From UBA11606 sp049437325 (GTDB lineage Bacteria > Actinomycetota > Acidimicrobiia > Acidimicrobiales > Aldehydirespiratoraceae), in contig JBMTIM010000002.1 in the NCBI GenBank assembly GCA_049437325.1, forward strand, positions 62,001 through 126,000: a stretch of 64,000 nucleotides of DNA, read 5' to 3'. The notes below the pieces were generated by a model. The model had not been told where the DNA came from. It ran no database searches and saw only the letters and a program-made list of their open reading frames with translations. Positions 24,815 to 33,158 of the stretch are shown piece after piece; within the stretch, counting starts at the first letter, position 1; each line of letters starts with the position of its first letter. The position numbers were made by a program, and so were the translations under genes.

Positions 24815-25813
24815 TCAGCGGGTGCCCTGCTCGGAGAGAGCAACGACAGCCGCAGCGTTGTCCGGCGTCACGAAGCCCGGACCGGTGAGGACCGGCAGTC
24901 CGCCGCCAACCGTGTTCTGGTTGGTGACGTTGAGGTACAGGAAGAGCACCGTGAGGTAGCCCTGCAGGTACTGCTGCTGGTCGACGGTGAACGCCACGTC
25001 GCCGGCTTCGATGGCGGCCAAGAGGTCCGGGGTCATGTCGAAGCCACCGATGGTGACATCGCGACCAAGATCCTCGGCGGCGCGAAGCGCAGACATGGTG
25101 ATGACCGGGCCGACGCCGAGAATGCCGTCAATGTCGGGATCGGCGGCCAGCGTGGCGTTGATGGTGTTCTGCTGCTCGGCAGTATCGGCGTCGAGACCCA
25201 TGAAGGCGGTGACGACCTCGCCGTCGAACGATTCGGCAAGACCTTCGCAACGCTCGGTCAGGCCAACGTTGCCCTGCTCCTGCTGGGCGCAAAGGACCTT
25301 GGTGGCACCGGCGGCGTTGAACCGGAGACCGGCGCCGTTGCCGGCGACGACCTCGGTCTGTCCGACGTGGGTCAGTGCGCCGATGTTCTGGTAGTCGTTC
25401 GAGCCAGAGTTGAGCGTGATGACGGGAATACCGTTCGCCACGGCGTTCTGGAGCGGACCGACGAGTGCAGCGGGATCGGGCAGCGAGGCACCGATACCGT
25501 TGGTGCCCTCCGAGACCGCAGCCTCGATGTCTTGCACCATGACGTTGGCGTCGTTGACACCCGGCTTCCAGACCACGGTGACACCGAGGTCGGCAGCGGC
25601 GGCGTCGGCGCCACGCTTGACGACAGACCAGAAGGGACCGTCGTCGGAGTGGGTGATGATGTGGAACGTGAGATCGCCACCCTGGGTCTGATCGACAGCC
25701 TCGTCGCCAGCGCTGTCGCCAGCGTCATCGGTGGTGTCACTGTCGTCGCCACAGGAAGCAGCAAAGAGCACGATGGCCAGCAGGGCTGCCAGCCAGCGGA
25801 ACTTCTTGGTCAT
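24815..25813 (-). CDS. Sugar ABC transporter substrate-binding lipoprotein
   Basis: 332-residue periplasmic-binding protein of the RbsB/XylF (type I fold) family. The signal peptide MTKKFRWLAALLAIVLFAASC ends in a lipobox with Cys21, followed by an acidic linker. Ligand-binding segments such as SDDGPFWSVVKRGADAAA, GASLPDPAAL and GGFDMTPDLL are visible. ATG 25813 follows a strong GAGGAGGGG. It delivers the substrate to the permease downstream; the genes around it favour an inositol or related polyol. Confidence 0.9.
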   Translation of the reverse strand: MTKKFRWLAALLAIVLFAASCGDDSDTTDDAGDSAGDEAVDQTQGGDLTFHIITHSDDGPFWSVVKRGADAAAADLGVTVVWKPGVNDANVMVQDIEAAVSEGTNGIGASLPDPAALVGPLQNAVANGIPVITLNSGSNDYQNIGALTHVGQTEVVAGNGAGLRFNAAGATKVLCAQQEQGNVGLTERCEGLAESFDGEVVTAFMGLDADTAEQQNTINATLAADPDIDGILGVGPVITMSALRAAEDLGRDVTIGGFDMTPDLLAAIEAGDVAFTVDQQQYLQGYLTVLFLYLNVTNQNTVGGGLPVLTGPGFVTPDNAAAVVALSEQGTR

Positions 25814-25840
25814 AGGGATACCCCTCCTCAAGGGATTGTG

Positions 25841-25853
25841 TGGACCGTGTCCA
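25841..25853. promoter_or_regulatory. Short inverted repeat TGGACCGTGTCCA
   Basis: Perfect 5-bp arms (TGGAC/GTCCA) around 3 nt, in the 47-bp gap between iolE and the binding-protein gene. It may be a regulator site for the transport genes, but it is short. Confidence 0.3.
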
Positions 25854-25860
25854 ATGGAGC

Positions 25861-26772
25861 TCACGATGCCGCTCGGGCTTCCGTGAACTGTGCATTGATA
25901 GCACGGAGATACTCGATGCTCCGCAGAACATCGATCTTGGGCCCCTCGCCCGGCGCAGGTTCGCCGTCGGTGATGGCCGCGTCTTGTTCGATCACATACC
26001 AGCCGTCGTAGCCGGTCGCTTCGAGTTCGATGACGAGTTCGGCGACTGGCACGTCACCGTCGCCCAAGTTGCAGAACATGCCGCCCTGTACGCCCTGCAT
26101 GATCGACTGCTCACCGGCCAAGACCGGAGCAGCGCGTTCGAGGTGGACATCCTTGAGATGGACATGCACGATTCGGTCGCGCGCGTCGCGCAGGAACTCG
26201 AGCGGGTCGTAGCCACCGATCATCAGATGTCCCATGTCGAACGTCCACCCGACATCACTGCGTTCGAGGACTTCGTTGACGTCCTCGGGTCGTTCGATCA
26301 TGGTGCCGAGGTGCGGATGGATCGCTTGGCGCATGCCGTACTCGGCAACGACGGTTTCGATCTCGTCGAGCATCGCAGCTGCGTGGTCCCAGCCCGCGGC
26401 GTCGAGCTCGAAACGTGGTCCCCAGTCGAGGCTCGCAACCATCGACGTGATGAACTCCGTACCTCCGGCGCCGCCCATGAGCTGCGCAGCGCGGCGAGCA
26501 TCGGCGAGTGTCTGACGGCGGTGGGCCGGGTCATGCAGAACGAGGGGAACGAACCCACCGATCATGGCCAGGCCGTAACGCCCGCACAGTGCGCTGAGGT
26601 CGTCCGGATCGGCGGGCAAATACCCGTCTGAGCCCAGTTCGGTAGCCACAAGTCCGAGCTCTTGCATCTCGGAAAGGACGCGCTCGGGGGGAAGCTCGAG
26701 GCCCCAGCCCGGCACTTCACACACACCCCAGCTGATGGGCGCACCCGCTATCCGATCGAGAAAGCTCAACAC
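25861..26772 (-). CDS. iolE: Inosose dehydratase-type TIM-barrel protein
   Basis: 303-residue xylose-isomerase-like TIM barrel of the IolE/AP-endonuclease-2 fold. Family marks are GAPISWGVCEVPGWG near the start, AIHPHLGTMIE, WTFDMGHLMIGGYDP and IVHVHLKDVH, which supply metal-binding Glu/Asp/His residues. It would dehydrate scyllo-inosose to the trihydroxycyclohexane-dione used by IolD. The start is GTG 26772 or the following TTG; GGGGAG upstream fits the TTG slightly better. First gene of the minus arm, facing the LacI regulator across a 122-bp gap. Confidence 0.85.
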   Translation of the reverse strand: MLSFLDRIAGAPISWGVCEVPGWGLELPPERVLSEMQELGLVATELGSDGYLPADPDDLSALCGRYGLAMIGGFVPLVLHDPAHRRQTLADARRAAQLMGGAGGTEFITSMVASLDWGPRFELDAAGWDHAAAMLDEIETVVAEYGMRQAIHPHLGTMIERPEDVNEVLERSDVGWTFDMGHLMIGGYDPLEFLRDARDRIVHVHLKDVHLERAAPVLAGEQSIMQGVQGGMFCNLGDGDVPVAELVIELEATGYDGWYVIEQDAAITDGEPAPGEGPKIDVLRSIEYLRAINAQFTEARAAS

Positions 26773-26811
26773 GTACTCCCCAGGCCCGTCGGCCTTTCCG
26801 CCCCCATTGCG

Positions 26812-26825
26812 TTAGAGCGCTCCAA
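26812..26825. promoter_or_regulatory. LacI-family operator-like palindrome
   Basis: TTAGAGCGCTCCAA is palindromic except for one base pair, with the central CG step usual for LacI/GalR operators. It lies between divergent iolE and the LacI gene, 40 bp before the iolE start and 69 bp before the LacI ATG, so one repressor could control both arms. Confidence 0.6.
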
Positions 26826-26894
26826 TTGTTACCGTCAACAGACCGGCTGTCAAGCGAAACCTGCTATCCGGTTGTGGGCTGAGGGGCTGAGCAC

Positions 26895-27905
26895 ATGAGC
26901 CGACCGACAATGGAGACCGTTGCCGAGCGGGCCGGCGTCTCTCGGGCCTTGGTGAGTCTGGTGATGAACGACTCGCCGAAAGTGTCCGACGCCAAGCGCA
27001 CCGCCGTGCTGGAAGCGGCCGCTGCGCTTGGTTACCTCCCCAACCTGCACGCTCGCAGCCTGGCTCAGCAGCGCACAAAGACATTCGGCATCATCATCAA
27101 CGACATCCACAATCCCTTCTTCGCCGAAGTCGTCTCCGGCATCGAGGCTGCAGCCGACGAACACGGCTTCTCGGTGCTGATCCTCAACGGCGGGAGAGAT
27201 CCCGGTCGCGAACGGCGAGCCGTCGACACCCATCTGCAATTCCAGGTCGAGGCGCTCATCCTCGTCGGTACCCGACTCGACGACGATGCACTCGAGCGGG
27301 CTTCCCATGTTGCCCCCACCGTGATCGTCGCCTCCGGACCCGACCACCCGGGGGTCGACACGATCACCACCAACGACACGATCGGTGCCGCACTCGCCGT
27401 CGACCACCTCGTCGCTCTTGGTCACACCGACATCGTGCACCTCGACGGTGGTGACAACATCTCGTCGCGGCCCAGAGCCACTGGCTTCGAACGCGCGATG
27501 CGGGCAGCCGGACTCGAGCCCCGCGTCGTACGAGCGGGAGACGGCGAGGCAGATGCCGAGGCTGCGGTGGTGCAGCTCGTGGAGGACGAGGCGGTCCCGA
27601 CTGCGATCTTCGCCTTCAACGATCTCCTCGCTGCCGGCGTGCTCGACGTTCTCGAGTCAGCGGGGCTCCGCGTACCCAACGACGTCTCGGTGGTCGGCTA
27701 CGACAACACGTTCATCGCCGAGCTCAATCACATGTCGCTCACGGCTGTCGATCAGCCCCGCCGAAAGATGGGCGAACTTGCGGTACGGACGGTGCTCGAA
27801 CGTATCGAGGACAACCGAACCAAGCCGACGAACCTCGATCTCGCACCGACCCTCGCCATACGGGGAAGCACCGGACCGCCACGACACGACGGCACCTCCC
27901 GATGA
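26895..27905 (+). CDS. LacI family transcriptional regulator
   Basis: 336-residue repressor. The helix-turn-helix TMETVAERAGVSRALVSLVMND fills residues 5-26, the hinge contains LPNLHARSLAQQ, and the effector domain follows the periplasmic-binding fold (FGIIINDIHNPFFAEV, GYDNTFIAELNHMSLTAVDQP). It heads the plus arm and faces iolE, so it most likely senses a sugar or inositol intermediate and controls the whole carbohydrate locus. Its stop overlaps the start of the next gene (ATGA). Confidence 0.93.
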   Translation: MSRPTMETVAERAGVSRALVSLVMNDSPKVSDAKRTAVLEAAAALGYLPNLHARSLAQQRTKTFGIIINDIHNPFFAEVVSGIEAAADEHGFSVLILNGGRDPGRERRAVDTHLQFQVEALILVGTRLDDDALERASHVAPTVIVASGPDHPGVDTITTNDTIGAALAVDHLVALGHTDIVHLDGGDNISSRPRATGFERAMRAAGLEPRVVRAGDGEADAEAAVVQLVEDEAVPTAIFAFNDLLAAGVLDVLESAGLRVPNDVSVVGYDNTFIAELNHMSLTAVDQPRRKMGELAVRTVLERIEDNRTKPTNLDLAPTLAIRGSTGPPRHDGTSR

Positions 27906-28855
27906 CCGCACCGGCCCCCTGGAAGCCCGCCCCGGTGGCCTATGCACCGGTGTTCGTGTGGCCACCCCGACCCCGGGCCCTTCTCCGCTGGCTCCCGCAC
28001 TTCGTCTTTCCCACCAACGCCATCGTGTTCGTCGCCGCCGTGGTCCTCTGGACATGGGCAACGCCTGCGGCCGAGACCATGGCCACACTCGAACCCGGCT
28101 GGGTCGGCTTCCTGCTCGTTCGCAATCTCGTCGTCGTCGCCGCCGTGTACGGGGCAACGCACTGGTGGGTCACCTCGCGCCGAAGCCAGGGGGAGCAGTA
28201 CAAGTTCAACCCGAGCTGGCCGCGCTCACGTGCCCGCAACCGGACCTTCGGAAACCAGACGCGCGAGAACGTGTTCTGGACGCTGGTCAGTGCGGTCCCC
28301 ATCGGTACCGCCTGGGAGGCCACCACCCTTTGGTTGTTCTCGAGCGGTCGTATCGGCTGGCTCGACTGGGCCGCACATCCGGTGTGGTTCGTCGCACTGT
28401 TCCCGGCAACCGTGCTGTTGCGTGAACTCCATTTCTTCGCGGTCCACCGCCTGCTTCACGTGCGGGCGCTCTACCGGCGGGTCCACAGCCTGCACCACCG
28501 CAACACCAACCCGGGGCCGTGGTCGGGAATGTCGATGCACCCGCTCGAACACCTCGTGTATTTCTCGTCGATCGCCCTCCACTGGGTGGTGCTTTCACAC
28601 CCGGTACACGCCGTGTTCAACATGGTCCATCTCAACCTGGCACCGATCCCGGGTCACGTCGGCTTCGAGCACGTCGAACTCGGCCGCTACCGCTACCCCA
28701 CCAACGGGCACGCCCACTATCTCCACCATTCATTGTTCGAGGTGAACTACGCCGACGGAGTCTTTCCGCTCGATCGTTGGTTCGGCTCGTTCCACGACGG
28801 AAGCCCCGACTCCGACGCCCGGCTGGCAGCCCGCCGCCGGAGCAGAACAGGATGA
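27902..28855 (+). CDS. Fatty acid hydroxylase/sterol desaturase family protein
   Basis: 317-residue integral membrane di-iron enzyme. Histidine boxes are visible as HFFAVHRLLH, HSLHHR and HAHYLHH, separated by several hydrophobic helices. Members hydroxylate or desaturate sterols, ceramides, carotenoids or alkyl lipids. The ATG overlaps the LacI stop by 4 bp, so it is translated with a sugar repressor, which is unexpected for a lipid enzyme. Substrate unknown. Confidence 0.85.
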   Translation: MTAPAPWKPAPVAYAPVFVWPPRPRALLRWLPHFVFPTNAIVFVAAVVLWTWATPAAETMATLEPGWVGFLLVRNLVVVAAVYGATHWWVTSRRSQGEQYKFNPSWPRSRARNRTFGNQTRENVFWTLVSAVPIGTAWEATTLWLFSSGRIGWLDWAAHPVWFVALFPATVLLRELHFFAVHRLLHVRALYRRVHSLHHRNTNPGPWSGMSMHPLEHLVYFSSIALHWVVLSHPVHAVFNMVHLNLAPIPGHVGFEHVELGRYRYPTNGHAHYLHHSLFEVNYADGVFPLDRWFGSFHDGSPDSDARLAARRRSRTG

Positions 28856-28859
28856 TGAC

Positions 28860-29750
28860 ATGACCGATCTCCTCGAAGTCGACGTCCACAACCTCGACGA
28901 ACAGATGCCGGACCTCCTCGCCGAGTTGCTCACCGGTGCCGGTGCGATCGTGATCCGCCAGGCGTTCCCGGCCGACGAGATCGCAGAGGCTCGCCGCCTG
29001 ATCCACCACTACTCCGATACCGAGGGCGACAAGGAGACCCACTTCCAAGGCGCGAACGCCGACACCATCCACCTGCAGCGACGGGTGTGGAACCTGCTCA
29101 ACAAGGGGACTGTCTTCGAGCGGATGGTGCAGCACCCGGCGGTGATGCAGATCGTCGGCCGTTTCCTGGGGTCGGCGTTCATCATGGGATCGGTCGCCGC
29201 CAATCGACTGCTCCCCGGTGGACCCGGCCAAGAGCCTCACGTCGACTACCCGTACTGGGACATGTACAAGCGCAACGAGTTCCCGATGAACATCAACTCG
29301 TCATTTCCGCTGAATGCACAGGCCACGATCCTGCTCGACCCGTTCACACCGGACTCGGGTGCAACCGCGTTCCTCCCGAACAGCCAGGGCGACCTTCGCT
29401 ATCCCGACGAACACGACCGGGATCACTTCTTCGACAATGCCGCTCGGATGACCGGCGACCCGGGCGACTGCGTCATCTTCAACGGGATGTGCTGGCACTG
29501 CGCCATGCCCAATGTCAGCGACGATGTCGACCGCACCGGCGTGCTCATCGAGTACCTGCCGAAGTTCGTTGCGCCACTCGAGGACCTTCGTCGTGGCGTT
29601 CGCCCCGACGTCGTCGAACGGGCGACACCGATGCTTCGCCAGTTGATGGCACTCGAATATCCGTACCCCGAGATTCTCGACGACAACACGGGCGAAGCCA
29701 CGATCGGTCGCGACGTCGATGCCGAGAGCCATTCCGCGATCGACGCATGA
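28860..29750 (+). CDS. Phytanoyl-CoA dioxygenase (PhyH) family protein
   Basis: 296-residue Fe(II)/2-oxoglutarate oxygenase of the PhyH family. The iron triad is His-x-Asp in EPHVDYPYWDMY and His in CWHCAMPN, with Arg in DRTGVLIEY to bind 2-oxoglutarate. Bacterial members hydroxylate diverse small molecules (ectoine, halogenated or phosphonate compounds), not only lipids. It starts 4 bp after the membrane hydroxylase stop. Two oxygenases in a row inside a sugar operon suggest a modified, perhaps methylated or lipid-linked, substrate. Confidence 0.85.
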   Translation: MTDLLEVDVHNLDEQMPDLLAELLTGAGAIVIRQAFPADEIAEARRLIHHYSDTEGDKETHFQGANADTIHLQRRVWNLLNKGTVFERMVQHPAVMQIVGRFLGSAFIMGSVAANRLLPGGPGQEPHVDYPYWDMYKRNEFPMNINSSFPLNAQATILLDPFTPDSGATAFLPNSQGDLRYPDEHDRDHFFDNAARMTGDPGDCVIFNGMCWHCAMPNVSDDVDRTGVLIEYLPKFVAPLEDLRRGVRPDVVERATPMLRQLMALEYPYPEILDDNTGEATIGRDVDAESHSAIDA

Positions 29751-29751
29751 G

Positions 29752-30840
29752 ATGACCAGGGTCGGGATCATCGGTACGTCCTGGTGGGCGGACGCCATGT
29801 ACCTGCCGGCGCTCCGCAGTATCGACGACGTCGAGGTCGTCGCCACGCTGGGCCGAGACGGAGGGCGGACCCAGGCGTTTGCCGACCGCTGGAACATCGG
29901 CACGTGGGCCACCGAGGCCGATGCCTTCTTCGACACCCCGATGGATGCGGTCGTCATTGCGTCGGCCAACGATTCGCACCACCCGCTGACCATGCAGGCA
30001 CTCGCCCGTGGGCTCGATGTCCTCTGCGAGAAACCTCTCGGGGTCACCGTCGACGAAGCCCGTGAGATGCACAGCGCAGCGATCTCCGCCGGGGCGGTGA
30101 CGCTCGTGCCCTTCACCTACCGCTACATGCCGGTCAACCAATGGCTGAAGCGGTTGATCGACGACGGTTATCTCGGCGATCCGTTCCATCTCGGGCTGCG
30201 CTACTTCACCGGTTTCGCTCGTGACGGCGAGTACGCCTGGCGGTTCGACCGGGCTGCAGCCGGAAGCGGCGTCATCGGCGACATTGGAAGCCATTTCCTC
30301 CATCTGGCCCGCTGGTTCTTCGGCGAGGTCGAGTCGATCTCGTGCATCTCGCGTTCGTTCGTCCCCCGCGACGAACGACCCGACGGTCACCCCTACGTTC
30401 GGGGCGAAGACTCGGCGGTCATGACACTCGGATTCGTCTCGGGTGCGTATGCGACCGTTCAGGTGAGTGCCGTGTGCTGGGAGGGTACGGCGTTCGGCCA
30501 GACCCACGAGTTCGACGCCCACGGCAGCGACGGCTCGCTCTACGCCACATGCGATTGGGACAGACGTCAGGAAGTCCGCGGGGTGAAAGCCGGTGAGCCG
30601 GGACCGGCGAACTTGCTCTCGATCCCCGACGATCTCTGGGCGGGCGCTCGACGAGACACCGTCCACAACACGTACCGAGATGTCTTCCGGGGCGGGGGGG
30701 CAATGATTGGTGACTTCATCCACAGCGTCAGGACCCGCAAACCGGTGGAACCCTCCTTCACCGAAGGACTCCGCATCCAGGAGCTGTGCGACGCCGCCGT
30801 GGCGAGTGCTGCTGTCGGCGGCACCGCCGTCAACGTCTAG
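29752..30840 (+). CDS. Gfo/Idh/MocA family oxidoreductase
   Basis: 362-residue NAD(P)-dependent sugar dehydrogenase. VGIIGTSWWADAMYLPAL binds the nucleotide, LCEKPLGVTVDEA is the EKP motif, and WRFDRAAAGSGVIGDIGSHFLHLARW is the typical substrate-domain helix. ATG 29752 follows the PhyH stop by 1 bp; the upstream ATG at 29719 would extend into that gene. It is the fourth Gfo/Idh enzyme of the carbohydrate region, so several related polyols or sugars may enter here. Confidence 0.85.
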   Translation: MTRVGIIGTSWWADAMYLPALRSIDDVEVVATLGRDGGRTQAFADRWNIGTWATEADAFFDTPMDAVVIASANDSHHPLTMQALARGLDVLCEKPLGVTVDEAREMHSAAISAGAVTLVPFTYRYMPVNQWLKRLIDDGYLGDPFHLGLRYFTGFARDGEYAWRFDRAAAGSGVIGDIGSHFLHLARWFFGEVESISCISRSFVPRDERPDGHPYVRGEDSAVMTLGFVSGAYATVQVSAVCWEGTAFGQTHEFDAHGSDGSLYATCDWDRRQEVRGVKAGEPGPANLLSIPDDLWAGARRDTVHNTYRDVFRGGGAMIGDFIHSVRTRKPVEPSFTEGLRIQELCDAAVASAAVGGTAVNV

Positions 30841-30851
30841 CCTCGGCCACC

Positions 30852-31793
30852 ATGATCCTCGGATTCGACGTCGGCGGCACGAACGCCCGAGCGTTGCTCA
30901 TCGACCCGGCGACCGGCGCGATCAGCGATCGCGATCGCGAATCGAGTGCGGGGCCCGGGCCCGTGCTGCTCGAGACCCTCCTGCGCATGATCGATCGGAT
31001 GCGAAAGCACAACAACGTCGAACTCGAGGCGATCGGCCTCGGTGTCGCCGGCCTGGCGCATCGATCCGGCGTCATCCACTACTCCCCCAACCTCCCCGAA
31101 CTGATCGAATACCCTCTCGGCACCGAACTTGCCGCACGCACAGGGCTCGACGTGGTCGTGATGAACGACGCAACCGCCGCCACCTGGGCCGAGGGCCGGT
31201 TGGGCGCTGGCCGCGGCAGCGACGACTTCATGCTCGTCACGCTCGGCACCGGTATCGGCAGCGGCTTCGTCTGCGGCGGACGACTGATTCACGGCCACAA
31301 CGGGTTTGCCGGCGAGAGTGGCCACATGGTCGTCGATGCCAACGGCCCCACCCATCACACCGGCCAACAGGGTCCCTGGGAGTACTACGCGTCAGGTACT
31401 GCGCTCGGCCAGATCGGCCGGTCGCAGGCCCAGATCGGACTCTTTCCGTCGGCACTGAGCCTCGCCGGTTCCGTTGCCGCCATCACGGGTTTCACCGTGG
31501 CCGAGGCCCTCGGGCGCGGCGACAAGGAGGCGGAACGCATTTTCGACGGCTTCTGCCGCCAGGTGGCCGTCGGACTCGCCAACCTCGTCATGATCTTCGA
31601 CCCGGAGCGGATCGTGCTCGGCGGCGGCCTCACCGACATCGGTGAGCCACTCCGAGCAGGTACAGCTCGATGGCTCGACACGCTCACCCTCGGCGGCGAG
31701 TACCGCCCGCCGGTGAACATCGTGATGGCCGAACTGGGCGATGATGCCGGCGCGCTCGGCGCAGCCCTGTGGGCTCATCAGGGCGGCGCCTGA
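30852..31793 (+). CDS. ROK family sugar kinase
   Basis: 313-residue ROK kinase, likely a glucokinase or other hexose kinase. ATP-binding FDVGGTNARALLID is at the N-terminus, the catalytic Asp is in VVMNDATAATWAEG, and GTGIGSGFVCGGRLIHGHNGFAGESGHM carries the ROK signature. The usual CxCGxxGC zinc site is absent (HHTGQQGPWEYYASG in its place). TAGCCT 8 nt before ATG overlaps the preceding stop codon. It lies directly upstream of xylA/xylB. Confidence 0.85.
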   Translation: MILGFDVGGTNARALLIDPATGAISDRDRESSAGPGPVLLETLLRMIDRMRKHNNVELEAIGLGVAGLAHRSGVIHYSPNLPELIEYPLGTELAARTGLDVVVMNDATAATWAEGRLGAGRGSDDFMLVTLGTGIGSGFVCGGRLIHGHNGFAGESGHMVVDANGPTHHTGQQGPWEYYASGTALGQIGRSQAQIGLFPSALSLAGSVAAITGFTVAEALGRGDKEAERIFDGFCRQVAVGLANLVMIFDPERIVLGGGLTDIGEPLRAGTARWLDTLTLGGEYRPPVNIVMAELGDDAGALGAALWAHQGGA

Positions 31794-31817
31794 CCAAGAA
31801 CCCGACGAGGAGACCCG

Positions 31818-33158
31818 ATGTCCGACTTCTTCACCACCGTTCCCGAACCCATCCGATTCGAAGGACCGGAGTCCGACAATCCACTGGCATTTCGCTGGTA
31901 CGACGCCGACCGCGTGGTGGGCGACAAGACGATGGCCGAACACCTTCGCATGGCGGTCTGCTACTGGCACTCGTTCAACTGGCCCGGCAACGACGTGTTC
32001 GGCGACGGCACCTTCGACCGCCCGTGGCTGAGCACCGATCTCGACCCGATGGAGGCCGCCCGCACCAAGATGGCAGCCGCCTTCGAGTTCTTCGAGAAAC
32101 TCGGCGTTCCGTACTTCTGTTTCCACGATCACGACGTCTCACCCACCGGCGCGTCGTTCGCCGAGGAGACCGCCAACCTCGCCGAACTCGCCGACACGAT
32201 GGCGGCACACATGGAACGCACCGGGGTTGGTCTGTTGTGGGGGACGGCGCGCCTGTTCGGCCATCCGCGCTACATGGCCGGGGCTGCCACCAATCCCGAT
32301 CCCGAGATCTACGCCCGTGCCGCGGCGCAGGTGAAGAACTGCATGGATGTGACCCACCGACTGGGTGGTCAGAACTATGTGCTCTGGGGTGGCCGCGAGG
32401 GCTACGAGACCTTGCTCAACACCGATTTGGCGAAAGAACTCGATCAGCTCGGACGGTTCCTCACCCAGGTCGTCGAGTACAAGCATGCCATCGGCTTCGA
32501 CGGCACGATCCTGCTGGAACCGAAGCCGCAGGAACCCACCAAACACCAATACGACTACGACGCACAATCATGCTTTGCGTTCCTGCAGCGATACGGGCTC
32601 GAAGACGACGTCAAGGTCAACATCGAGGTCAACCACGCAACCCTGTCGGGCCACGACTTCCAGCATGAGATCGCCATGGCGGCGGCCTGCGGGATCCTCG
32701 GCTCGGTCGATGCCAACCGAGGCGATGACCGCTTGGGGTGGGACACCGACCAGTTTCCGAACTCGGTGGAGGAGATGTCGCTCGGCGTCTACGAGATCCT
32801 GCGCGCCGGTGGCTTCACCACCGGGGGTTTCAACTTCGACACCAAACTCCGCCGGATGTCCATCGCCCGCGACGACCTCTTTCACGCCCACATCGGAGGG
32901 ATGGACACCCTGGCCCGTTCCCTGCTCGTCGCCCATGCCATGCTCGACGACGGCGTGCTCGAAGACCGCCGGGCTCGGCGATACGAGGCCTGGGGCGGAT
33001 CGCTCGGAAGCGACATTCATGCCGGTACCGGCCACGGCGCATCGCTCGCTGCGTTGCACGACCTCGTTGCCGGTTCAGAACTCGATCCTGAGCCGGTGAG
33101 CGGGCGCCAGGAAGAACTCGAAAACCTGGTGAACCGCTACATCGAACGCACCCGCTGA
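31818..33158 (+). CDS. xylA: Xylose isomerase, long (class II) type
   Basis: 446-residue TIM-barrel isomerase converting D-xylose to D-xylulose. The catalytic His103 and Asp106 lie in CFHDHDVSP and the metal-binding region in LLEPKPQEPTKHQYDYD near residues 233-247, with NIEVNHATLSGHDFQHE after it. The length and the N-terminal extra ~40 residues put it in class II (E. coli/Firmicutes type) rather than the ~390-residue class usual in actinobacteria. A ribosome site GAGGAGA precedes the ATG. Its stop overlaps xylB by one base. Confidence 0.93.
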   Translation: MSDFFTTVPEPIRFEGPESDNPLAFRWYDADRVVGDKTMAEHLRMAVCYWHSFNWPGNDVFGDGTFDRPWLSTDLDPMEAARTKMAAAFEFFEKLGVPYFCFHDHDVSPTGASFAEETANLAELADTMAAHMERTGVGLLWGTARLFGHPRYMAGAATNPDPEIYARAAAQVKNCMDVTHRLGGQNYVLWGGREGYETLLNTDLAKELDQLGRFLTQVVEYKHAIGFDGTILLEPKPQEPTKHQYDYDAQSCFAFLQRYGLEDDVKVNIEVNHATLSGHDFQHEIAMAAACGILGSVDANRGDDRLGWDTDQFPNSVEEMSLGVYEILRAGGFTTGGFNFDTKLRRMSIARDDLFHAHIGGMDTLARSLLVAHAMLDDGVLEDRRARRYEAWGGSLGSDIHAGTGHGASLAALHDLVAGSELDPEPVSGRQEELENLVNRYIERTR

